From the NCBI GenBank assembly GCA_022495005.1, contig JAGYXB010001606.1, positions 186,001-250,000 on the forward strand: 64,000 bases of DNA. The letters run 5' to 3'. Both the position numbers and the translations under genes were made by a program. The first letter of the stretch is position 1. Each line of letters opens with the position of its first letter. Source of the stretch: Rhyacophila brunnea. Its lineage: Eukaryota; Arthropoda; Insecta; Trichoptera; Rhyacophilidae. The notes beneath the pieces are model-generated. The model did not search any database. It was not told the DNA's origin and was given only the letters and a program-made list of their open reading frames with translations. Shown piece by piece: positions 36,080 to 48,000 of the stretch.

Positions 36080-39000
36080 CTGAAAGAAAAAGAAAATAAT
36101 ATATTATGTAAGCATTTTCTTTCATCGTCATATTAATATATGTAAGTATATATGTGTTTACATTGTGGTTATAAGTATACATTTCAAAATCAGCCAAGTC
36201 CACCTTTAGGTATTTTTGAGTTTTTTTATAAATTTCTGAAGAACTACTGCTTTCTAACATTTCTGCATTATCAAAATGTGGAATTTATTAATTTTAAATA
36301 TTCTATACTCGGAATAATAATAACTTTCACCCTTGTGACTGTGTATTTGAGAAAACAAAAAGTTGTTTTCCTCCTATTCATCTATTATGAACTTGGCTGA
36401 TTTTGAAATCTAGCGACACATATATATATATAATATTACGGTGATAACAAGTAACAAAATAAATGACTAAACGTTCCAATCCTTTAATCGACTGACTTAG
36501 GAAGAAAAATATGATATATAATTCGTGTGTAGTTAGTAACCTTTAAATAAATTAAACGAAACGATCGTTGTATGTCAGACCGGGATGCACAACGAAACAA
36601 AGTGAGAAAGTATAATGAAACGGTGAGAAAAAGTATCGCTGTTTTAATTCGGCTAGGCTGAAGGATAGAGAGTGGATAGTCGGTAAGCATCCTTTGAAAC
36701 CGCCTAACCTAACTCACCGCCTTTTTTTCGCGCCAAAATTTTGTTAAGTATTTAAATCTGTATCCATGTCTTATCGTCGCTATAGGATTTGTTTCCCGAA
36801 TAGACCAAATGTCAATTTTTCAGGAGACGAAAAACAAATTTCATTGTCGTATATTGAAATATCAGTAGATGTATCAATCATTCTTTCTACATTGTATGAT
36901 TGCAACATTATCTAAGAATAGATTCCAAGAATAATATACTGGTATAAATCAGTAAATGCACAGAAAATGCGTTTTATTTACAAGTACTCATTGTGGATAT
37001 TCGGGAAATATTTAGCGCTCTCTCAGAATAATGGATATTCGGGACAAAACAAGGACGTTCGGGACTTAAGACCGTAGCGTATTGCTGCACGGCCCACGGA
37101 TTACTGAGTGGTCAAAAAGTACGCACCTCAAATGTTATATTTATTTACACGATAATTGTTAATGATTACTTTTACTATTTAAATACCTAATGATCGTAAT
37201 AACCCAAGTTCGTAGGTTATAATAACATGCGGCATTCGCTTTTTTCAGTTTTTTTCGTAATAAGTAACAAATTAGTTTTTAATAATCTTTTTTTTTATTC
37301 AACGAATAATTCAAAAGATTTAAGAATGTACCACTCTAATTATTGAACATAGATAATTTTGAAAATCACTTCTGAGAAAATATATTATAACCAATAGAAA
37401 AAATCTTTTTGAAAAAAGTAAGACACCCGGCAGGAATCGTCCTGCATCTCCTGGGTTTACGACCCAGTCCACGAATTATCCACTATGCTACGAGGTGACA
37501 TACTTATGACGACAAACTTTAACTATTGGCCTTTTAATACCTGCTCATCAGTATTATTCAAAATCAAGCGACTATCGGCGATCGGTTTTTGTTTATTAAT
37601 TAAAAATAGATATCTACTACTTCAATTACTAACCGACGTCACGGATTTCTCCAATATTTTATGATGGTACTTACTCGTACTTGCTAACAATTTTATATTA
37701 ATACTTTTTCCAAAAAAAAATAATCTATGTATATATAACTGTATATTATTATATCTATATATTTCTATAATTAACAATTAAACTTATTACACACCACCAA
37801 ATAAATATTATATATTTACTATTGGAATGACAACACAAAATAATAGCATGTATAAATTAATTACCATTGGCTGCTAATATTAGGTAGGTACCAATATCCT
37901 AAGTATATAATATTCACCAAATAAATAGTTACTAACATACATATTAAATTAAATTAACTATCAGCGCATTCAAAAATAAATAATAGCATCGCCTTCATTT
38001 TCATAGAAATACCTAGATTAAAAGTAAAATAAAGACAAACAATGTTTGATTAATAATAATTTGAAATAATAATTATTTTTACGTCATAGTAGTTGCCGGG
38101 TCATACTGTAGAATTCATATAACCGTTGGGATTTTGTGTCATTTATCAAAACAAAATGCAGTTATTTAGGTTAAAATACTCACTTCCATAACTTTACTAT
38201 AAGTTCAGGGCAAACTGGTGATGTATCAGCTATAAATGATCTCTTCAAATTTGATGAATTCACTATTAAAACAATAGTAACTTTAAAAACAATATCAATA
38301 AGACGAATTTTGAAACAGCACTCCGGACGGCCGAAAAATATGAAAGTGGGCGTGATTGTTTTAGAGCTGGATAGCGTGAATGTGGGAGCGAGATGCACGG
38401 CGTCAGCGCGGTTTGATTGGCTAAAAGTCATATTCGGGAAATAAAAACTCAGCCGAGATTTATTTCGACCGAAATTAACTTGGATATTCAGGTACGAATA
38501 GTTGGACATTCGGGAGAATAACACGGAGTAATTGCAACTTAACATGGCGTATTCGGGTTTTTCAAAAAAATATCTCTGTTCCTAGATAAAAAATATATTG
38601 TTTTTATAAATGATTTCGGTAGAGTTCAATAAAAGAAATTGAACTGCATTAAAATGTCGATTTCGACAAAAATGGATATTCGGGAAACAAATCCTATAGC
38701 GACGTTATGTCTCATGTGAAAGGGCAAATATACGTAATAATTAATTTGCTCGAATCCGCGGTATTAATTAAAGTGTAACAAGCATCATACTACGTACTGT
38801 AGCCTGCTTCCTTTATTGGCTTTTAATATTTAATAAGATAAAGGGCCATTAATACCAATAACAGTAGGTAGTATTGTAGTAGCAGTGTAAAACAATAACA
38901 TATTATTATATAACAAGAAAATCATATTGATATACTGTGATCTACGGAGAATTGAACATGGAGTCATGGACTACACTACTCGTGCGGGATGCTTTATATT

Positions 39001-42000
39001 ATGAGGGTTGCCTTATTTATATTAGAATTATTTAATGGCAGTGGCTTACGAAGATCATCCATCGTCAAATTATGCCTAGTTCCATTGATTTGAGGGGCAT
39101 AGCTCGGTCCATTGGCATATGCCAGCGTGGTATAAGGAAGTCCATCCGATCCCTGACCTCCCATCCCCATGATATCTGATCCTCTGCGTGCGTACCCTGC
39201 GTAGGACATGGTGTGAGCGTGGTCAGCTGTTATCACCAGGAGTGAGTCGTCGTCCAGCATGGAAACTGCTTTGCTGACTGCTTTGGAGAGTTCCACTGTT
39301 TCGTCTAAGGCTTTCTGGGCCAGATTGTTATGATGGCCGTGATCAATGCGTCCCCCTTAAAGAAAAATTAAATCAAATTTATACACTTTATATTTAAATT
39401 AAATAAAATTGAATTTTAATATTATGGTCCACACATGAAGATACAAATGTGTGAACAAATTAAAGTTACGTAAAAACTGTAATCAAACATTTGTACAAAA
39501 CGATTATCTTATGCAAATGTAAATACTTTGGTAGGTTTATTATTAGAATTGTATTTATATTATAGTAGCGTTAGAATGTTTACAGGTGTGTGTATGCGTT
39601 GATTTCAAACAAACGTTTGCGAAACACGATAAACATTCCAAAAAAATAAGTGTATTTTTTACAAACACTTGTTTCGGGACAGTTATTTACGGACATATTG
39701 TGGATAATTTGTTTATGCACGAATATATTATTATATAGTTCTGAACCCAGAAAAAGAGTGTATGTTTGGTAAAATAATGAACAAAAATAAATAAATATAT
39801 GCACCCATTTATACAAAGTAATGGGTGAGAAATTCATCGGGCGGCGTCCGAATCAATATTATACTCATTCAGTAATACCCAAGTGGCTACGAAAATGGAA
39901 TTACAGTAAGTCCTCGACTTACACGAATTCGACTTGCGTGAATTCGTACTTACGCGTTTTTTTTTAAATATGCTTTTTTGCTGCAGTTTGGTTCTCTGCG
40001 CTTATGTTTACATAGAATATTATGTTATATATGGTTCATGTAAAAAAAAGTAGTAATGCAATCTACGATAATTACCAAGAAAAGAGGAATGTTAGATGAA
40101 ATGGAAATACTGATTATATGGATGGAGGATATACAGCAACACCAAATTCCAATAAGCCTTATACTCATACAGGATAAAGCCTTGAATCGTTTTGAAGACA
40201 TAAAGTATAGAAATGATGATAGTGTTGATACTAATACATTCACTGCAAGCCATGGACGGTTTCAAAAATTAAGTAAATTAATTTTTAAAAAAAGCCGTAA
40301 TAAACTACACAACATCAAAGCAATAGGTGAGGCTGCCGAGTTATGCAGATACAGAGGAAGTTATGAATTTTATCAAGAGTCTAATAGAAATCATAAAAAT
40401 AAGGATTAACTGTCACAACAAATTTTATTGGAAAGAAATGCTAGATCAGTATTATTAGTAATATTATAATATTCCAACTAGAAAAATCTATGCCAAGTTT
40501 TAAGGTGTCTAAAGATAGGCTAACCCTTTTACCTGGTTGAAATGCTGCTGGGATTGTGAAATCAAACCACTTCATCAATCAATAATGTTTTCTTAAATGT
40601 ATCTAAGTAGGTCCATTTTATTTTCACTTATCCCTTGAAACGTACAGCTATTATTTTTAAAAATTGCATGATTTAATCGACTTACGCGATTTTTCTACTT
40701 ACACGAAAACTTTCGAAGTCGAGGACTTACTGTAACAACATTGATAAATCTCCCGGTTTTAGCAAGGTTAATAATAATGTTTGTGTACCATGGCGCAATA
40801 TAAGTGAATAAATGAATGAAATTATAATAAATGTTTTACCTTCAACAAAAAGAAAGAATCCATTATTTTCTTTTGACAATATCTTGATTGCAGACGTTGT
40901 CATTTCAGCCAGGGTAGGCTCAGTTTTTGAATCGGCATCCAGATGGTATTGCATATGATCAGCGTCAAAAAGTCCCAGTAAGAAGTCAGTCTTCGAAGAA
41001 GTAGCTGCAAGAAGGGCATCTCGGTCAGTCACGTATGCCGCGTTGTATCCGTTGATCAGTTTGCTTTGTTTCCATGCTGCCACCAGATCGACTCCATCCG
41101 CGCGAACACCTGGAGAGCCTTCTTCGTCAATTGTCGAATTAGGGAAGAAGTTCTTGCGACCACCTCCGAGGATAACCTGAATAAAAAGAATTACTTGTGT
41201 ATTAAATAACCACTTCACATATTTCGGCTCAGTTGTCACAGATAGCAAAGATGTGGCAATAGAAACCTGAAACAGAAATAATACAGACATTTAATACATA
41301 CTTTAGAACTCACCAACCTCTAAAATTCTGATATATAAACCACCCCTGGGGTCAGTCCTCATAATTATTTATATGGTTCAACCCTAGGGGATTTTAAAAG
41401 TTCGTAGTGAGCTTTTCATGGCAATACGGTTGTGAGTTAACTTCAGGAAGTTTAATCTCTCAAATCAGCTTTTAGAAGGAGATATAACCACGATTTTGTT
41501 TATAACATGTACGGATTATATTATTATTGTTGAAATGAAATAGCTATAAAATAAACCTTTTCATACCCACTAGGAAGATACATTAGGAATTATTTATTGA
41601 ACGTTTATCGTTTGACGAATGTTTTATTATTTCAATTGTGAGGTAAACATTTACCCTTATTTTTTTATACTTGAAACCCAAGACCCATGTATTTTAATAT
41701 ATATTTGAGGTAAAATAGGTTTTCGTGTAATGCCATTTGGATAATTTACATATCAAAACTTTGAGGTTGTGACGCTATAGCGATATAAATTATTATAATA
41801 CATATTATAATATTATAGTATTATACATGTTTAAATGTTATCAAACCATCACGAATTGTCAAGTAAACTCTGAATCTTTTGAATATAAAACCACACTTTA
41901 TTTTGTAATGTCAATGCAACAATATCATAGGTAATATAATTATTTGACGCTTAAGTTTAATCGTCTAAAAATAGCGCGCTCTAGCATAAGATTTTTTTCT

Positions 42001-45000
42001 AACCATCATTAAACTTTTCTTGGATTCACGCATGCGCACAAAAATATCAAAGTGCAAATATCTATGTAGGTTTTTTATTTGCAGAGGGAACAAACCTTGT
42101 ATTGGGCGGAAATAATTATGGATTTGCAAAACGCCAGTTTCTCGAGTGCTTTTTTGTGCAACCCGTTTAAGAAAGGTCACGTTATAATTGCATTATCTTG
42201 CTTATTTTTTTGTGATATAACAAAATCAAATACATTCAATTCAAAGCTGTCTTTCAGTTGCCAAAAGATCCATTATTCTCCACTAACAAAATTTTACAAT
42301 AATTCATCCATGATATATAATAATATTAGGTATATTAAATTCTTTTTAACATTACAACAGGCCACGAGGCCCAATGATAATAGTGTAGTAAAAGAGTATT
42401 GTATTTAGTAATATAAAACAAACAATCAATAACACCGAGGATTCAATAAAATTGCATAAATATATTGTGACCACACCAAGATCAAACTCAGTCCCCCTGG
42501 GTGAAAAACTAGCACCTTACGCACTAGGTTACAATAAATGATGTCGGCAAGGTTATATTCACATGGCGTGTCAAATAATGAATTTTGGTATAAACACTAA
42601 ATCTAAACAAATCAATCGTCCTTATCGATATGTTTATGCTAGAAATTGATTGGAATATTTAATATTTCGAGTGCACACATACTGTCTTTTAGTCATGCTT
42701 TTAAAGAGAGTATCTATAGTAAGTATTATTTAAATATATGTTTTATCCCTTTCAAATTCTTAGATTACTCATATTATGTATAAATTTCAATAATAATTCT
42801 TAATACACATATAATAAATAATATATTATTTAAAATAATTACTTTTTTGTCTATATTATTATTCAATATTCTTTCTCATTTTTCTTATATTGTGATTTTT
42901 TTTATATTTTATGTTCTTCTTACTTTCTTATTTTCTACCTTGTCAGACAAAACTATGTTATAATTTATATATGGAAACTTTGCTGGTTGCAATATTTTTA
43001 TACTTATTATTGTAATCAATGTAACTATTTGTTTTCGTCAATAAATAAAAAAAAACGTATTCTTTATTGGGTCGCGAGAATGTTATAATAATTGAAATAA
43101 TGTGCCGTGTCGCTAGAAATGTTGGGAAGCACTGTATTAACGTACATTGTAGAGTGTATTTAATACAATCATCTCTAGAATCAGAATAAATTGGCGAAGC
43201 GATTACTTAACACATCGCCAACAACAATGTTAGATTAAAATCGAAATAATACACACTTATTTCAATTATTTTTGTCATTAGAATAGATAAACAAAAACAT
43301 AATTGGAAAACACTTCCGCCGTTTAAGCCTTAATGTGTTGAATGTTAAGGTCGGTGTACTCGAAGGTCGAATACCGAATATATACAGCTGTTTGATTGCT
43401 ACGGTGTCTTGAGAAATGTTTCGAATGCCAATTAAACTACTATTGGTTTGGGTTTACGGCGAACACTGAAGTGCGGCCAAAATAATTTAACATTGTGACG
43501 CTATCGTCCGAAACTATTAGATCTTGGTTGCTATCTACATAATACGTCAGTTTATATATAGCAGGCGTGTCAATAAGATCGATAATGAAATGAATTTTGG
43601 TCGATCGCCAATGGGATTTTATTTATTACTTATACATATTTCTATTATCTAATTTTTTAATTTTCTAATTCTATCAATAGTCATTCCGATGAAAATGAAA
43701 AACACGAGGTTAAGGTGTAAAACAGTTTTAAAAACTTCAATAAGACTGCTCAAAAGTTGGAGACACCTTACAATGTAGGATAAGTAATTCAAACTCTGTA
43801 GCATCAGGAAGTTCAACATAAAATAACTACGGTTATGTAAATAAAATTTTTCTATGTAGGTAGGTACCTACCACCCTTTATTTAATTTTCTTAGTAACAT
43901 TCTATTTTGGTTTAAAAATATATATATATTATATACTATACTTATATAATATTTTATATTATAATATTATATAAGTATAAGTGGAATAACGCCATTAAAA
44001 ATATGTTTTTGGATTATATAGGGAATCTACTTTGGGAAATGTTTTGAATATTCGAATATACATAGTATAAAATATGAATGTATCAACGGTTCCGTTTATT
44101 TGTCCTATTTTCAGTGTATATCAACTGGGCTCTTCTAAATAGTTAGCAACGTAACACGTTTTCGTTATTTTTATTGCTCCAAAATAACACGGATATCACA
44201 CGGAGCAATTCCATAAATAAGGCGGGTATCTACAATAATTTTTACACAGTTAACACGTCTTCCTTGATTCTAAATGTATCTCAAAAGTGTAATTGGTGAT
44301 TCTAATGCAATGTATTTGGAATCAAGTAAGACGTGCTAACTGTGTTACATAACGGTTGTGTTAAAAATATCACGCCTGACAGTTTACTTCCTAGTAGTTA
44401 TAGCCAAAAGGTCGGCCGTTTGCTTATTTGATAAAATCGCGTTACTTATGAGTACGACTGCTCTATATTCTATGTTTCTAATAAAGTACTTATCAGATTC
44501 TACATAATATATATAACGTTTTGAATTGAAAACTATAACTATAAAATAAGATCATTAGCATAATGATTACGTACTTTGTAACTTCAATGCTTATAAAAAT
44601 CAATAAGTAGTTTTTTTGATCTATAAATAAATTAAGTAATTAGTGTTATACACAGAAATGTTACAGTCGTGAAATTAAAGCTAATTGCAAAAGTTGTAAA
44701 CACTGAAAATGTCAAAAAACGTCATGGTGATATCTTTTTATAATGGATGATTAGTCATATTACTCTGCATTTATTATTATGTACTGCCAGTGCCATTCAT
44801 ATCCTCTGTCTCTCTGCGTAGTTTTTGACATTATCTGCTCAAGAAGCCAGCTCAAGGACCGATTTCCTACTGAGGTTCCTTTATAAACCATATTATGAAA
44901 ATCAATAAATCTAGCTCTCAAGACGAAAAAACTCGAACTTCTATCCTGATATCTCTGTAGGAGAGTAGCGAGGGGAGCAAGCGAAAAAACCGAAACGGCC

Positions 45001-48000
45001 GCATATTATTTCCTGTCACAATACATGACCATACTATATCTATTTTATTAAATAATAATCTATACTCTATAGCCTTGGCATTGAATATGAATAACTATAG
45101 AAATGAAAATGTAAAAAGATTTACGGAATGCAAGCTTCAATATATAGGTATGCTATCCATTTTCTACTTTGCTAATCTTGGCCAGTATCCCCAAGCCGTT
45201 ACGCTTATGTACAATATAGATATGCCTCTTGAAAAAAGCCATGCTACTGTTTCAAAAGTTTGTCAAACTCCGGCTTAAGGTACCTACCTATATTTAAAAA
45301 GCTTTACTATATAAGTTGGCGTTGCCATGAAAACGTGACGCAATATGGCTAAAATATTGTCCAGTTTTATGACTACAAAATCAATAATAGGAGTAGATAC
45401 CGAATCTGTGAAATTCTTTCCATATAAATACGAAATATGGCCTTCATATTTTATAATGTATGAAGATATCGTAGATATAAAAAGCACACGGTAAGCTTTC
45501 TTCTTAGAAAGAAAGCTCCGGAACACATAAAAATATTAACTATTTCTTTTATTCAAATGAATAATTCACAAGATTTAAGAATATATCATTCTGATTATTG
45601 AACATATATAATTTAGAAAAACACTTTCTGAGAGAGTATATTATCACCAATAGAAAAAATCTTTTTTGAAAAAAGTAAGCCAGCCGGCCGGGAATCGAAC
45701 CCTGCATCTCCACGGGTAAACGCCCCAATCGTCGCATTTATCCAATATGCTACGGTGTGACATACTAATAGCGACAAATTTTAACTATTGGTCATTTTAA
45801 TACCTACTCATCAGCGCTCTTCGAAATCAAGCTACTTTGGCAATCGATTTTTGTTTCTTAAATCAAAGTAGGTAACTATTTACTACCACTTTTGATTACT
45901 AACCGGCGTCGTGGAATTTCTCCAATATTTTTTAGAAGTAACTACTTGCACTTGCTAATAATTTATAATTAACTATTTCTTTTATTCAAACGAATAATTC
46001 ACAAGATTTAAGAATATATCATTCTGATTATTGAACATTATATAATTTAGAAAAAAACACTTTCTGAGAGAGTATATTAAGAACAAAAATCGATTGCCAA
46101 AGTAGCTTGATTTCGAAGAGCGCTGATGAGTAGGTATTAAAATGACCAATAGTTAAAATTTGTCGCTATTAGTATGACACACCGTAGCATATTGGATAAA
46201 TGCGACGATTGGGGCGTTTACCCGTGGAGATGCAGGGTTCGATTCCCGGCCGGGTGGCTTACTTTTTTCAAAAAAGATTTTTTCTATTGGTGATAATATA
46301 CTCTCTCAGAAAGTGTTTTTCTAAATTATATACCTAATGTACATAAAAATATATTTGTTATTTTATTTGAAAAGCTTGTTGAAAACACTATTTTACTGTT
46401 AACTCAAAAGGTGTCTTAACAGATTTTTACGAGAAATTTATTTTGGCTATGTACTTGCTCAACCTATCGGGTTCAAACACACATTAAAAAACAAAATATT
46501 AATTTAACAGATCAGAGATTAGAACTCAAAACTAACTAGGTACTTTATTAACAGGATCTTTTTTATTATGCAGTACCAATCGAATGTTCTATTCTTATTC
46601 AATTCAATCAGATACAATAATTAATAATTATTATGCTTTAGAAAATAAATAATTACTTTAATTAAACATGGTTTGAATACGACACAGTATCACATATAAT
46701 CTACTCCTAGTAATATAGCTCTCATACTCATATTAGGTATGGTTTATGTTTATAGAATATGGGTCAAAGTGTGCGTTTAACTAATTTTTAATGACTCACT
46801 AAACCAAGAGTTTCCAAACTTTATGATCCCAGGGCCATATTGCTCAGATTGTCAATTTTTGGTAGGCGGTCAGACCAAAACTTTACTTTCAGTATGTTTA
46901 ATAAAAAAGTTTTCCTAAGTTTATATACGTAGGACTATTTAATTTCACATTCCTTTGAACCAAACATAATATAATTTCAAAAATTGTTCGAATTTAAGTT
47001 ATAGTAAAGGGTTACGTATCAAAAAAAAAGAAGCTCATTTTTGGTTAAGACGTTACTTCAGTGAAACGGCAAATAATTTTCAACTATAGGTGTGACGAAA
47101 TTTTGGACTAGCTGGCAATCGGAGAGCGAACTTCGAGCTGTGAACACGTCAATTTGTTTCGTGATGGCGACGGGAGTATTAATTCTTAAATCGTGTAAAG
47201 ATGACTAAAAAACGTTACCCATTTACTTGAAAAAGAAAAAATCTCAATGAATATATTATTATTATTTTTACTAATAGAACAATAGACAGAACATTAAATG
47301 GACGCGTGTTGGATTTATATGACAAATTAAATTTCGTTCGGCACGCGCTATTTGCACAATCCGCGCATCGCCTAACCACGATCTTTTTAGACCATGCCTC
47401 AACTGAGGTATAGCCTTAAATGGCTTCGTAAATGCGCACAATTACAGTTGTAAATATAAATTAAATTAATTCCGCTTACTTTGAAATTCTTTCCCGGTTC
47501 ACTGTTGATTAGTTGCGTTGCGATGTCAGGGCAGATCTTGGGATCCACATTTGACGCAATGACGTCAGAGTCTGCCTCCCAATCTCTCTCTGCAGTGTGA
47601 GCATAGGTGCCTGACGGTGATGCATGCGTCACTCTAGTCGTCGTCACAATTCCTGTAAGACGTACCAAGAAACGAATGGTAACTTTCACTATGTATATAA
47701 TATGTATGGAGTTTTAATGGTAAAGCCCACTAAGTAACATTTAACACTTTCGAATATAATTGAGGTTAAAGGGGAGTGTAGAGCTATGATTAAGGGGGAG
47801 AGGCATGCCAGTAGAGAACCTAGCGGAAAAATACGAAGCTTGCAATTTGAGATTTTTATTGATAATTTACAATTTCAACTGTATTAATTAATAAATATGT
47901 ATCTGAGAACATTAAATAGATTTTTTTTTTTTTTTAATTTAAAGATAAACTTACAATTGTAAAAAATGTGAATTCGTTGCAGGGGTCACATCTTATTATT

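Larger units (their letters stand above)
36080..39049 (-). other. ALP intron between exons E and F
   Basis: GT-AG intron of 2.97 kb. Most of it is occupied by the 1.93-kb inverted-repeat element at 36775-38704. 36575-36740 resembles 8100-8230. Confidence 0.85.
41177..47479 (-). other. ALP intron between exons C and D (6.3 kb)
   Basis: The longest visible ALP intron. It contains a family 3 SINE-like copy (42357-42540), an inverted duplication of family 2 (45541-46340), a family 1 fragment (46410-46535) and a TTAA element (47045-47419). A small inverted repeat pairs 44248-44278 with 44319-44346. An AT-only palindromic tract lies near 43915-43985. 43060-43132 looks like one end of a hAT element. 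Confidence 0.8.

Noticed and set aside
38180..38545. 121-codon minus-strand frame in the 1.93-kb element
   Set aside because: No recognisable transposase motif; composition follows the repeat ends.
45541..46340. Functional tRNA gene pair in inverted orientation
   Set aside because: Acceptor stems do not form and the same text recurs as a dispersed repeat at 37290.
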